A DNA stretch of 64,000 nt, taken from Palauibacter sp022826685 (GTDB taxonomy: Bacteria > Gemmatimonadota > Gemmatimonadetes > Palauibacterales > Palauibacteraceae). The stretch is from the NCBI RefSeq assembly GCF_965221685.1, contig NZ_OZ244907.1; one strand, written 5' to 3'. Below, piece by piece: positions 36,722 to 46,085 of this stretch (positions within the stretch are counted from its first letter, which is position 1; every line of letters starts with the position of its first letter). The notes below the pieces were generated by a model. It did not search any database, was not told where the DNA came from, and worked only from the letters and a program-made list of their open reading frames with translations. The position numbers and the translations under genes were made by a program.

Positions 36722-36902
36722 TGGTTTTCCTTGTCCGGTTGTTCTTCCATCGGGTTTCGAGTCGCGCGGGTCCGGCGCCGCGATTTCCGGCACGCCCGCG
36801 AACAGGAAACGAAGTTGCAAGCGCCGTGCCGCGCGGCGGCGCGCCTGTACGCCGTCTTTTCAGACAAAATGGCATTCGCCGGAGCCGTTGGCCGGCGCGA
36901 GG

Positions 36903-36915
36903 TGCCAAATTGGCA
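36903..36915. promoter_or_regulatory. Inverted repeat TGCCAA-A-TTGGCA in the dnaK/nupC divergent region
   Basis: Six-base arms TGCCAA and TTGGCA surround one A. It lies 182 bases upstream of dnaK and 88 bases upstream of nupC, between two divergent genes, and in locally AT-richer DNA. It could be an operator for either gene. No regulator is recognised for this sequence. Confidence 0.3.
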
Positions 36916-37002
36916 TGGACGCGTGCATGGCGTGGCGCGGAAGACGGGACGGGGTATGTTTCCGCCGTTCCCGTCGCCCCGAACCCCAACCGGAGTGCGC
37001 CG

Positions 37003-38421
37003 ATGTCCCAGCGTCGCGACCGACCCCGCTCCGCAGTGGCCGCGGCGGCCGCAACGGCGGTGCTCTGCGTCCTGCTGGCCGCGGGCGCGGCGCCGCTGGC
37101 GGCGCAGGGACTCGAGGGGGTGGGCGGCGCGATCGACGAATCGTTCCTCTCCCGCCTCCTTCGGGGCCTGCTCGGGATCTCCTTCCTGCTCACGGCCGTG
37201 TGGCTCTGCTCCGCGCACCGGAAGTCGATCGCCTGGCCGCTCGTCGCGAAGGGGCTCGGGCTTCAGGTCGTCTTCGCCCTCCTCGTCCTCAAGACGGGGC
37301 TCGGACGGACCTTCTTCAGTGCCGTCAACGACGTGTTCGTCGCGCTCATCGGGTACACGAACGCCGGCTCGCGCTTCGTGTTCGGGTCGCTCGTGGATTA
37401 TGGGACCCCGGTCGACGGGGGCGCCGGCGGCGTCGTGAACATCGGCGCGAATTTCGCCTTCAGCGTCCTGCCCACGATCATCTTCTTCTCCTCTCTCATG
37501 GCCCTCGCCTATCACATGGGGTTCATGCAGCGCGTCGTGCGCGGCGTCGCCTGGGCGATGCAGCGGACCCTCGGGACGAGCGGCGCGGAGACGACCTCGG
37601 CAGCCGGCAACATCTTCGTCGGCCAGACGGAGGCGCCCCTCCTCATCCGGCCCTTCGTGGACCGGATGACGATGTCGGAACTCAACACGGTCATGACGGG
37701 AGGGTTCGCGACCGTGGCGGGCGGGGCACTGGCCGCGTACGTCGCGATCCTCGTGGGCGTGTTTCCGGGTATCGCCGGGCACCTCCTGGCGGCGAGCATC
37801 ATGGCGGCGCCGGCGGGGATCGTGGTGAGCAAGATGCTGATGCCCGAGACGGAAGAACCCGAGACGCGCGGCACGCTGGACATCGACCCGCCGCAGGCGC
37901 ACGCGAACGTGATCGACGCGGCGGCCGGAGGGGCGGGGGACGGGCTGAAGCTCGCCCTGAACGTGGGGGCGATGCTCCTCGCCTTCCTCGCCATCATCGC
38001 CCTGGGGAACGGCATCATCGGCTGGGTGACGGGGCTGTTCGGCGTGGAGGGCATCACGCTCGAGCGGATCTTCGGCTGGGTCTTCGCCCCCGTGGCCTGG
38101 CTCATCGGAGTCCCGTGGGCCGACGCGGTCGAGGTCGGGACGCTGTTCGGGGTGAAGATGGTCGCGAACGAGTTCCTCGCCTTCACGAACCTCGGGGCCG
38201 GCCTCTCCGGCGACCTTCAGCTCTCGAACAAGTCGCTCATCATCTGCACGTACGCACTGACGGGATTCGCGAACTTCAGTTCGATCGCGATCCAGATCGG
38301 CGGCATCGGCGGGATCGCACCCGGCCGCCGTGAAGACCTGTCGAAGCTCGGCCTGCGGGCGATGCTCGGAGGGACGGTCGCGACCTGGATGACGGCGACG
38401 CTGGCCGGAGTCCTCGCGTGA
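37003..38421 (+). CDS. nupC: Concentrative nucleoside transporter NupC
   Basis: 472 residues. An N-terminal signal-like segment (AVAAAAATAVLCVLLAAGAAPLAAQ) precedes about ten membrane helices. The CNT core has GQTEAPLLIRPFVDRM (nucleoside/cation site) and VKMVANEFLAFTNLG, both family signatures, and a GFANFSSIAIQIGGIG motif near the end. It imports nucleosides with Na+ or H+. CGGAG lies 7 bases before the ATG. The stop overlaps the phosphorylase start, so uptake and phosphorolysis are coupled. Confidence 0.95.
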   Translation: MSQRRDRPRSAVAAAAATAVLCVLLAAGAAPLAAQGLEGVGGAIDESFLSRLLRGLLGISFLLTAVWLCSAHRKSIAWPLVAKGLGLQVVFALLVLKTGLGRTFFSAVNDVFVALIGYTNAGSRFVFGSLVDYGTPVDGGAGGVVNIGANFAFSVLPTIIFFSSLMALAYHMGFMQRVVRGVAWAMQRTLGTSGAETTSAAGNIFVGQTEAPLLIRPFVDRMTMSELNTVMTGGFATVAGGALAAYVAILVGVFPGIAGHLLAASIMAAPAGIVVSKMLMPETEEPETRGTLDIDPPQAHANVIDAAAGGAGDGLKLALNVGAMLLAFLAIIALGNGIIGWVTGLFGVEGITLERIFGWVFAPVAWLIGVPWADAVEVGTLFGVKMVANEFLAFTNLGAGLSGDLQLSNKSLIICTYALTGFANFSSIAIQIGGIGGIAPGRREDLSKLGLRAMLGGTVATWMTATLAGVLA

Positions 38422-39284
38422 CCCGCGCCGCCGACATCCAGGCCGGCGTCGAAGCGGCGGCCGAGGCGCTGCGGGCCCGCATCGGGGACCGGCTGGACGG
38501 GGCCATGCCGCACGTCGTGATCACGATGGGCTCCGGACTCGGCGGCCTCGGCGAAGAGATCGAGGATCCGGTGCGGGTGCCGTACGAGGATCTTCCCGGC
38601 TGGCCGCGCCCCACGGTGATCGGGCACGCCGGCCACGCATTGATCGGGACGCTCGGCGGCCGGCCCGTGCTGGGCCTCAGCGGACGCGTCCATCTCTACG
38701 AGGGCGGTCCGCCGGACCGCGTCGTCTTCTACGTGCGGGTCGCGGCGGCGCTGGGGATCCCGGTCCTCTTCCTCTCGAACGCGGCCGGGGCGATCCGGGA
38801 GGGCTGGCACCCCGGCGAGCTGATGCTGATCTCGGACCACCTGAACCTGACCGGCACGAGCCCGCTCATCGGCCCCGTCGTGGGAAGGGAGAATCGCTTC
38901 CCCGACCTGACCTTCGCCTACGACCGCGAACTACGCACGATCGTGCGCGAAACCGCGGCCCAACTGGGCCACACGCTCCACGAAGGCGTCTACGCGGCGA
39001 TGCACGGCCCGGCCTTCGAGACGCCCGCCGAGATCCGCATGCTGCGGACGCTGGGCGCCGACGCCGTTGGCATGTCCACCGTGCCGGAGGTCATCGCGGC
39101 CCGCACCCTCGGCATGCGCTGCGTCGCCATCTCCTGCCTCACGAACTACGCGGCGGGAGTCCTCGACGAGCCTCTGAATCACGAGGAAGTCCTCGAAACG
39201 ACAAAGCTCGCCCAGGCCGGCTTCCAGCACCTCGTCAAACTCTCCGCCGCTCGCTTTCCCCGGGCTGCCGCCCCGGCTCCCTAG
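38418..39284 (+). CDS. punA: Purine nucleoside phosphorylase
   Basis: 288 residues, the trimeric PNP class. Motifs in order: TMGSGLGGL (phosphate loop), GHAGHALIGTLGG, RVHLYEG, NAAGAIREGWHPGELMLISDH and the purine-site CLTNYAAGVLDEPLNHEEVL with the conserved Asn. It cleaves (deoxy)inosine or guanosine with phosphate to free base and (deoxy)ribose-1-phosphate. The GTG start overlaps the nupC stop by four bases. Confidence 0.94.
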   Translation: MTRAADIQAGVEAAAEALRARIGDRLDGAMPHVVITMGSGLGGLGEEIEDPVRVPYEDLPGWPRPTVIGHAGHALIGTLGGRPVLGLSGRVHLYEGGPPDRVVFYVRVAAALGIPVLFLSNAAGAIREGWHPGELMLISDHLNLTGTSPLIGPVVGRENRFPDLTFAYDRELRTIVRETAAQLGHTLHEGVYAAMHGPAFETPAEIRMLRTLGADAVGMSTVPEVIAARTLGMRCVAISCLTNYAAGVLDEPLNHEEVLETTKLAQAGFQHLVKLSAARFPRAAAPAP

Positions 39285-39311
39285 AAGCGTGCGTGTGGCG
39301 CGACCCTCCGA

Positions 39312-41438
39312 TCAGACGAGATCGTAGCGGTCGAGGTTCATCACCTTGTTCCACGCGGCGACGAAGTCGCGCACGAACGCCTCCTCACCGTCGTCGCACC
39401 CGTAGACCTCCGCGAGGGCCCGGAGTTCGGAGTTCGAACCGAACACGAGATCCACTTCGGTAGCCGTCCACCTGACGTCGCCGGAGGCCGCGTCGCGGCC
39501 CTCGAAAGCGCCATCGGAGGACGCCCGCCACTCGGTGCTCATGTCGAGCAGGTTCGCAAAGAAGTCGTTCGTCAGCACTCCCGGCCGGTCCGTGAACACC
39601 CCGTGCGCAGACTGCCCGGTGTTCGCATTCAGGGCGCGCATGCCGCCGACCAGCGCGGTCATCTCGGGCGCGGTCAGCGTGAGCAGGCAGGCCCGCTCCA
39701 CCAGCTGCTCGGCCGCGGACGTTCCGTTCCCGTCCCTGACATAGTTGCGGAATCCGTCCGCGGCGGGCTCCAGCACGGCGAACGATTCCGCGTCCGTCCA
39801 CTCCTCCGACGCGTCCGTGCGCCCCGGTGCGAACGGCACCTGTACGTCGTGTCCGGCGTCGCGCGCGGCCTGCTCGACGCCCGCGCACCCGGCGAGCACG
39901 ATGAGGTCGGCGAGGGAGACCCGCTTCCCACCCGCCTGCGCGTCGTTGAACTCCGCCTGGATCCCCTCCAGCGTGCGGAGTGCGTCCGCCAACTCGGCCG
40001 GGTCGTTCGCTTCCCAGTTCTTCTGCGGCGAGAGGCGGACGCGGGCCCCGTTCGCGCCACCGCGCTTGTCGGTGCCGCGGAACGAGGCCGCCGACGCCCA
40101 GGCCGTCGCAACCAACCGCGATACGGACAGGCCCGAGGCGAGGACCCTGGCCTTGAGATCCGCGGCATCCTGCTCATCGATCAACTCGTGGTCGACGTCG
40201 GGTACGGGATCCTGCCACAACTGCGGCTCCGCCGGGACCAGCGGCCCGAGGTACCGGCTGCGCGGCCCCATGTCGCGGTGAAGCAGCTTGAACCATGCCT
40301 TCGCGAAGGCGTCTTCGAGGTCCGCCGGGTTCTCGAGGAAGCGCTTCGAGATCGGCGCGTAGACGGGATCCTCGCGCAGCGAGAGGTCCGTCGTGAGCAT
40401 CATGGGCGCGTGCTTCTTCGACGGATCGTGCGCATCCGGCACGGTGGCGACCTCGGAGGCGTTGACCGGCGTGTACTGCGACTTGCCTGCGGGGCTCTTC
40501 GTCAGCTCCCATTCGTGGTCGTGCAGGTTCTCCATGAAGTTGTTGTCCCACCGGGTGGGCTCGGTCGTCCAGGCGCCCTCCAGGCCGCTCGTGATCGTGT
40601 CGCCGGCCTTGCCGCTGCCGTGGCTGCTGTGCCAGCCGAAGCCCTGAGCCTCCAGCCCAGCGCCCTCCGGCTCGGTGCCGACGTGCGACTCGGGACCGGC
40701 GCCGTGCGCCTTGCCGAAGGTGTGGCCGCCGGCAATGAGCGCGACCGTCTCCTCGTCGTTCATCGCCATGCGGGCGAAAGTCGTGCGAATGAACTTCGCG
40801 GCGGCCGCGGGATCCGGCCTGCCGCCCGGACCCTCCGGGTTCACGTAGATGAGACCCATGTGGTCGGCGCCGAGCCCTTCCTGCAGCTCCCCGTCATCGT
40901 CATGGCGTTCGTCCGCGAGCCACTCCGTCTCGGATCCCCAGTCCGTCTCGTCGGCCTCCCACACGTCCGGGCGGCCGAAGGCGAACCCGAACGTCCGGAA
41001 CCCCATCGACTCCAGGGCGCAGTTGCCGGCGAAGATGATGAGGTCGGCCCACGAGAGGTTGCGGCCGTACTTCTGCTTCACCGGCCAAAGCAGCCGGCGC
41101 GCCTTGTCGAGGTTCCCGTTGTCGGGCCAGCTGTTGAGCGGCGCGAAGCGCTGGTAGCCCGAGCCGCCGCCCCCGCGGCCGTCGGTGATGCGGTAGGTGC
41201 CCGCCGCGTGCCACGTCATGCGGATGAAGAGCGGCCCGTAGTGGCCGTAGTCTGCCGGCCACCAGTCCTGGGAGGTCGTCATCACCTCCTCGATGTCCCG
41301 TTTCAGCTCTTCCACGTCGACGTTCCTGAACGCCTCGGCGTAGTTGAAGTCGCCGCCCATCGGGTCCGATGAGGAGGAGTTCTGTCGAAGGGCCTTCAGG
41401 CTCAGCTGGTTCGGCCACCAGGTTTCGTTCGTCGTCAT
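39312..41438 (-). CDS. katG: Catalase-peroxidase KatG
   Basis: 708 residues from ATG 41438, which fits the conserved start MTTNETWWPNQLSLK; an upstream in-frame ATG has no conserved sequence. The distal haem triad is Arg73, Trp76 and His77 (RMTWHAAG), the proximal histidine is in IAGGHTFGKAHG, and LIYVNPEGP supplies the Tyr of the Met-Tyr-Trp crosslink needed for catalase activity. The second, non-haem half is complete. It removes peroxide. It is inserted on the opposite strand within a nucleoside-use region and is divergent from deoC. Confidence 0.97.
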   Translation of the reverse strand: MTTNETWWPNQLSLKALRQNSSSSDPMGGDFNYAEAFRNVDVEELKRDIEEVMTTSQDWWPADYGHYGPLFIRMTWHAAGTYRITDGRGGGGSGYQRFAPLNSWPDNGNLDKARRLLWPVKQKYGRNLSWADLIIFAGNCALESMGFRTFGFAFGRPDVWEADETDWGSETEWLADERHDDDGELQEGLGADHMGLIYVNPEGPGGRPDPAAAAKFIRTTFARMAMNDEETVALIAGGHTFGKAHGAGPESHVGTEPEGAGLEAQGFGWHSSHGSGKAGDTITSGLEGAWTTEPTRWDNNFMENLHDHEWELTKSPAGKSQYTPVNASEVATVPDAHDPSKKHAPMMLTTDLSLREDPVYAPISKRFLENPADLEDAFAKAWFKLLHRDMGPRSRYLGPLVPAEPQLWQDPVPDVDHELIDEQDAADLKARVLASGLSVSRLVATAWASAASFRGTDKRGGANGARVRLSPQKNWEANDPAELADALRTLEGIQAEFNDAQAGGKRVSLADLIVLAGCAGVEQAARDAGHDVQVPFAPGRTDASEEWTDAESFAVLEPAADGFRNYVRDGNGTSAAEQLVERACLLTLTAPEMTALVGGMRALNANTGQSAHGVFTDRPGVLTNDFFANLLDMSTEWRASSDGAFEGRDAASGDVRWTATEVDLVFGSNSELRALAEVYGCDDGEEAFVRDFVAAWNKVMNLDRYDLV

Positions 41439-41653
41439 GGGATTCTCTCGGTTGTATGGACGGGCGGGTGCTCCTCGAGCCGTGGCTCCGGGCTGCACGT
41501 GACATTCCACCCTGCAGTGTCGCGGGGGTGCTGCGGCAGCTTCGGTCTGCGGACGCCCCCCGTCAAGAAGTCGTCGGCGCCTCGTAGCGCTCCACGCATG
41601 CGGGCTGGAGGCGTTCGCTCGCCCGTTTGCGGAGAGTGCGCGATATTCAAGCC

Positions 41654-42697
41654 ATGACCAAGGCACCGGAACCGAGGCTCTCGACCGATTCCGAAACGGC
41701 GTCCGTCCGTCCCGTCCGCGGGGCCGGGAAGGCCCGCGTGGTGCCCATGCGGGCGCGGAATGCGGGGATACCGCTCGACCTGGACCTCGTCCGGGATCAG
41801 GCCGCGAACCGCAGCGCGATCGAGCGCCGCGCCGCCACGCTCGGGAAGCGCCGCAGCGTCAAGAAGGAGTGGCAGGCCGCCTGGCTCCTCCGCGCGGTGA
41901 CGATGATCGACCTCACGACGCTCGCCGGCGATGACACCCCGGGACGGGTGGCCCGCCTCGCCGCCAAGGCCCGCCAGCCCGTGCGCCCCGACCTCCTCCG
42001 CGCGCTGGGGGTGGAAGATCTCGGCCTGCGCGTGGCCTCCGTCTGCGTGTATCCGACGATGGTTCCGGCCGTCGTGGAAGCGCTCGCCGGCGACGACATC
42101 CCGGTGTGCGCGGTCGCGGCCGGCTTCCCCGCCGGGCTCACGCCGTTCGCCCAGCGTGTCGAGGAGATCCATGAAGCGGTCGAGGCCGGGGCGCGCGAGA
42201 TCGACATCGTCATCACCCGCCGCCACGCCCTCGCCGGCGACTGGGAATCGCTGTACGACGAAGTCCGCGCCTTCCGCGAGGCGTGCGGCGAGTCACATCT
42301 GAAGACGATCATGGCCACCGGCGAACTCGGGAGCCTGCGCAACGTCGCCCGCGCGAGCTGGACGTGCATGATGGCCGGAGCCGACTTCATCAAGACCTCG
42401 ACCGGCAAGGAGAAGGTCAACGCGACGCTCCCGGTCGGACTCGTGATGGCGCGAGCGGTTCGCGCCTACCGACGACTTTCCGGCTTCCACGTGGGACTGA
42501 AGCCGGCCGGCGGCATCGGAAAGGCGAAGCAGGCGATCCAGTGGCTGATCATGGTCAAGGAGGAACTGGGCGGGGCATGGCTGGACCGGACGCTCTTCCG
42601 CTTCGGCGCGAGTTCGCTCCTCGCGGACATCGAACGCCAGCTGGAGCACCACGTGACGGGCCGGTACTCCGCATACCACCGCCACCCGCTGGGATGA
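41654..42697 (+). CDS. deoC: Deoxyribose-phosphate aldolase
   Basis: 347 residues from ATG 41654; GTG 41636 right after GGAGA is an alternative. Schiff-base lysine is in DFIKTSTGK, with the proton-relay lysine in VGLKPAGGI and the DLTTLAGDDT segment at the start of the barrel. It splits 2-deoxyribose-5-phosphate into glyceraldehyde-3-phosphate and acetaldehyde. At this length it belongs to the longer DeoC group, with extra N- and C-terminal residues. It is followed after 39 bases by an ALDH16-type gene, and is near nupC and punA: one deoxynucleoside breakdown route. Confidence 0.95.
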   Translation: MTKAPEPRLSTDSETASVRPVRGAGKARVVPMRARNAGIPLDLDLVRDQAANRSAIERRAATLGKRRSVKKEWQAAWLLRAVTMIDLTTLAGDDTPGRVARLAAKARQPVRPDLLRALGVEDLGLRVASVCVYPTMVPAVVEALAGDDIPVCAVAAGFPAGLTPFAQRVEEIHEAVEAGAREIDIVITRRHALAGDWESLYDEVRAFREACGESHLKTIMATGELGSLRNVARASWTCMMAGADFIKTSTGKEKVNATLPVGLVMARAVRAYRRLSGFHVGLKPAGGIGKAKQAIQWLIMVKEELGGAWLDRTLFRFGASSLLADIERQLEHHVTGRYSAYHRHPLG

Positions 42698-42736
42698 AGC
42701 CGGGGCGAGGGTCGGGTTGAGAGGGGGTTGAGGGAG

Positions 42737-45163
42737 ATGCCGAAGATCGCGGAGCTGTTCGAGACGATGGAGTACGGTCCCGCCCCGGAGGCCGCGGACG
42801 AGGCGCGGGCGTGGATCGCGGAACGGGGGCCCCGCTTCGGGCACTACATCGGCGGCGCCTGGTGCGAACCGTCGGACGGGGAGTTCTTCGCGACCCTCGA
42901 CCCGAGCAACGAGCAACAGCTGGGCGAGATCGCGCAGGGCAGCTCCGGCGATGTGGACCGCGCGGTGGCCGCGGCGCGGGCGGCCCAGGCGGCCTGGCGG
43001 GACCTCGGGGGACACGGACGGGCGCGCTACCTGTACGCGATCGCCCGCCACCTGCAGAAGCACTCCCGGCTCTTCGCGACGCTCGAGACGCTCGACAACG
43101 GGAAGCCCATCCGTGAATCGCGCGACATCGACATTCCGCTCGTCGCGCGGCACTTCTACCACCACGCGGGCTGGGCCCAGCTCATGGACGCCGAACTCGC
43201 CGACTGCGAGCCGCTCGGCGTCGCGGGCCAGATCATCCCCTGGAACTTCCCGCTCCTCATGCTCGCGTGGAAGATCGCGCCCGCCCTCGCGACCGGGAAC
43301 ACCATCGTCCTCAAGCCCGCCGAGTTCACGTCGCTGACCGCGCTCCGGTTCGCGGAACTCTGCCGCGAGGTCGATCTCCCGCCCGGCGTCGTGAACATCG
43401 TGACCGGCGATGGCCGCACCGGCGCCGCGATCGTCGAACACCCGGACGTCGACAAGATCGCCTTCACGGGTTCGACGGAGGTCGGGCGCCTCATCCGGGA
43501 GGCGACGGCGGGCACGGGGAAGAAGATCTCGCTCGAACTCGGCGGAAAATCGCCCTTCCTCGTCTTTGACGACGCGGATCTCCACAGCGTCGTCGAGGGC
43601 GTCGTCGACGCGATCTGGTTCAACCAGGGCCAGGTGTGCTGCGCCGGCTCGCGGATCCTCGCCCACGAAGGGATCGCCGACGCGCTCGCCGACCGCCTGC
43701 GCGCCCGCATGGAGACGCTCCGGATGGGGGCTCCGCTCGACAAGGGTGTCGACATCGGCGCGATCATCGCGCCCGTCCAGTTGCAGAAGATCGAGTCGCT
43801 CGTCGAGGAGGGACGCGAGGAGGGCGCCGCGATCTGGCAGCCCTCCTGGAGCGTCCCCCGGGACGGCTGGTTCTACCCGCCGACCCTTTGCACCGACGTG
43901 TCGCCGGCCGCGCGGATCGCCCAGGTCGAGATCTTCGGTCCCGTCGTGGTTCAGATGACGTTCCGGACGCCGGCGGAGGCGGTCGCGCTCGCGAACAACA
44001 CGCGCTACGGCCTCGCGGCGAGCGTCTGGACCGAAAACGTGAACCTCGCGCTCGACATCGCCTCGCAGATCAAGGCCGGGACGGTCTGGATCAACTGCAC
44101 GAACGTGTTCGATGCCGCGTCCGGGTTCGGCGGCTACCGCGAGAGCGGATTCGGCCGCGAGGGCGGCCGGGAAGGGCTCCGCGAGTATGTCCGCCGGCGC
44201 CCGGAGCCGGTGGAGCCGACCCCCAAAAAGCACACGGAGACCGCGGAAGACGACGGACGGGAAGAGGCGCGCGACGGGCGGGGAGACGCCGGCGAGACGG
44301 CTCGGGCCGCGGCGCCGATGCCTGCGATAGACCGGACGGCGAAGCTCTACATCGGTGGGCGGCAGGCCCGGCCGGACGGCGGCTACAGCCTCGAGGTCCC
44401 GGATTACCGCGGACGCGCCGCGGGGGATGTGGCCCGCGGAAACCGGAAGGACGCGCGCAACGCGGTGGAGGCGGCGCTCGCCACGGGTTGGGCCCGGACG
44501 ACGGCCCACCTGCGGGCGCAGATCCTCTACTACCTGGGCGAGAATCTGGACGCGCGCCGGACGGCGTTCGAGGACCGGCTGCGCGCGCTCACCGGCTGCG
44601 ACGCGGAAGCGGCCGGGCGCGAGGTCGAGGCCTCCGTGCGGCGCCTCTTCACCTACGCGGCATGGGCCGACAAGTGGGACGGGGCCGTCCACCGGACGCC
44701 CTTTCGCAACGTGACGCTCGCCATGCCCGAACCGCTGGGCGTGATGGCGGTGGTCTGTCCGCCGGAGCCCGGACTCCTGGGCTTCATCTCCACCGTGATC
44801 CCGCCGGTCGCGCTCGGGAACTCCGTCGTCGCCGTCGCCTCGGAGCGCTGGCCGCTCCTCGCCACCGACTTCCAACAGGTGATCGAGACCTCGGACGTGC
44901 CTCCGGGGGTCATCAACATCCTCACGGGCCTCGAGGAGGAGCTGCGGCCTACCCTCGCCGGCCACGATGCGGTGGATGGAATGTGGTACTTCGGGACGGA
45001 AGCGGGGGCCGCCGACGTGGAGCGCCGCTCCGCCTCCAATCTGAAGCGCACGTGGACGGAGGCCGCTTGCGGGCGGGACTGGTTCGGTTCCGGCGGCGAG
45101 GGGCGCGAGTTCCTCCGGCACGCCTCCCAGATCAAGAACATCTGGGTCCCGTACGGAGAATAG
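42737..45163 (+). CDS. Two-domain aldehyde dehydrogenase of the ALDH16 type
   Basis: 808 residues. Domain 1 (about 20-490) is a full NAD-dependent ALDH: Asn170 (IIPWNFP), Glu267 (LELGGKSP), catalytic Cys301 (NQGQVCCAGSR) and EIFGPVV. A charged linker (495-540) leads to domain 2 (about 545-808), an ALDH-like fold with PLGVMAVVCPPEPG and PPGVINILTG but no Cys at the catalytic place. This two-domain layout with a dead second half is the mark of ALDH16. The start is ATG 42737 (GAGGGGG about 9 bases upstream); TTG 42728 is possible. Placed right after deoC, it may oxidise the acetaldehyde released there. Confidence 0.9.
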   Translation: MPKIAELFETMEYGPAPEAADEARAWIAERGPRFGHYIGGAWCEPSDGEFFATLDPSNEQQLGEIAQGSSGDVDRAVAAARAAQAAWRDLGGHGRARYLYAIARHLQKHSRLFATLETLDNGKPIRESRDIDIPLVARHFYHHAGWAQLMDAELADCEPLGVAGQIIPWNFPLLMLAWKIAPALATGNTIVLKPAEFTSLTALRFAELCREVDLPPGVVNIVTGDGRTGAAIVEHPDVDKIAFTGSTEVGRLIREATAGTGKKISLELGGKSPFLVFDDADLHSVVEGVVDAIWFNQGQVCCAGSRILAHEGIADALADRLRARMETLRMGAPLDKGVDIGAIIAPVQLQKIESLVEEGREEGAAIWQPSWSVPRDGWFYPPTLCTDVSPAARIAQVEIFGPVVVQMTFRTPAEAVALANNTRYGLAASVWTENVNLALDIASQIKAGTVWINCTNVFDAASGFGGYRESGFGREGGREGLREYVRRRPEPVEPTPKKHTETAEDDGREEARDGRGDAGETARAAAPMPAIDRTAKLYIGGRQARPDGGYSLEVPDYRGRAAGDVARGNRKDARNAVEAALATGWARTTAHLRAQILYYLGENLDARRTAFEDRLRALTGCDAEAAGREVEASVRRLFTYAAWADKWDGAVHRTPFRNVTLAMPEPLGVMAVVCPPEPGLLGFISTVIPPVALGNSVVAVASERWPLLATDFQQVIETSDVPPGVINILTGLEEELRPTLAGHDAVDGMWYFGTEAGAADVERRSASNLKRTWTEAACGRDWFGSGGEGREFLRHASQIKNIWVPYGE

Positions 45164-45166
45164 TTT

Positions 45167-45985
45167 TCAGTCGCGGGAGCCGGCTCCGGGGTCGGCCCAG
45201 TGATCCAGGGGGCCGCGGCCGGAACCGAGACCCGGCGCCGCCGCGATGCCGGCGCGCGTGAAGGAGAGCCCTCGTTCGATCGCCGACTCGAGGTCGAGCC
45301 CCGAGGCCAGCCCGGCCGTGATCGCGGCGGAGAGCGTGCACCCGGTCCCGTGGGTTTCCGTCGTCCGGATGCGCGGCGCCCGCCACACGCGCTCACGATC
45401 TCCGTCCCGGAACAAGTCAACAACCTCCTCGCCGTCCAGGTGTCCGCCCTTCACGAGTACGGCCCCGGCTCCGCGCGCGAGGATGTCGCTCGCGGCGGCG
45501 GACATCTCGGCTTCAGTGCTCACGGTCCTTCCGGCGAGGATCTCGGCCTCCGGCACGTTCGGCGTGACGAGAGCGGCGAGGGGCAGGAGTTCCTCGACGA
45601 TGGCGGCGACGGCGGCCGGGTCGAGCAGCCGGTCGCCGCTCGTCGCCACCATCACGGGATCGACGACCAGCGGTGCTTCAAAACCATGCAGCCCCGCGAC
45701 GACGGCCCGTACGAGGTCCTCGTGGGCGAGCATCCCCGTCTTCGCGGCCCCCGGCGGCAGATCCGCCCGCACCGATTCGATCTGGCGCCGCACGATCGAC
45801 GGGTCAAGCGCCTGTACTGCCTGGACTCCGAGGGTGTTCTGCGCGGTCACGGCGGTGACAGCACTCGTTCCGAACACGCCGAATGCGTGGAAGGTCTTGA
45901 GGTCGGCCTGGATGCCGGCTCCGCCCCCCGAATCGCTTCCCGCGATCGTGAGGGCCGTCGCCCGCGCTGCGTTCTTCCCTGTCAC
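45167..45985 (-). CDS. thiD: Hydroxymethylpyrimidine / phosphomethylpyrimidine kinase
   Basis: 272 residues from GTG 45985, with AGGAA about 5 bases upstream. It phosphorylates HMP and HMP-P in thiamine synthesis. Motifs: TIAGSDSGGGAGIQADLKTF at the start, VDPVMVATSGDRLL, and the ribokinase-type anion hole and catalytic Asp in THGTGCTLSAAI. It ends 3 bases from the convergent aldehyde dehydrogenase. thiE lies 16 kb away on the same strand, so the thiamine genes are scattered here. Confidence 0.95.
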   Translation of the reverse strand: MTGKNAARATALTIAGSDSGGGAGIQADLKTFHAFGVFGTSAVTAVTAQNTLGVQAVQALDPSIVRRQIESVRADLPPGAAKTGMLAHEDLVRAVVAGLHGFEAPLVVDPVMVATSGDRLLDPAAVAAIVEELLPLAALVTPNVPEAEILAGRTVSTEAEMSAAASDILARGAGAVLVKGGHLDGEEVVDLFRDGDRERVWRAPRIRTTETHGTGCTLSAAITAGLASGLDLESAIERGLSFTRAGIAAAPGLGSGRGPLDHWADPGAGSRD

Positions 45986-46085
45986 GTTCTTCCTCGACTC
46001 CGCGTGAGGCTGTGCGGTCCGCCAGCTCGGTGGCGCTCCGCGCGCCGCGATGACAGTGCGTTGCGTCGCGGCGTAAAATAAGGGC

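Noticed and set aside
36722..37002. CIRCE (HrcA) element or sigma-32 promoter upstream of dnaK
   Set aside because: No TTAGCACTC-N9-GAGTGCTAA or recognisable heat-shock promoter was found.
45986..46085. TPP riboswitch upstream of thiD
   Set aside because: The conserved CUGAGA and ACCUGA-type segments are absent and the region is only 100 bases shared with a divergent gene.
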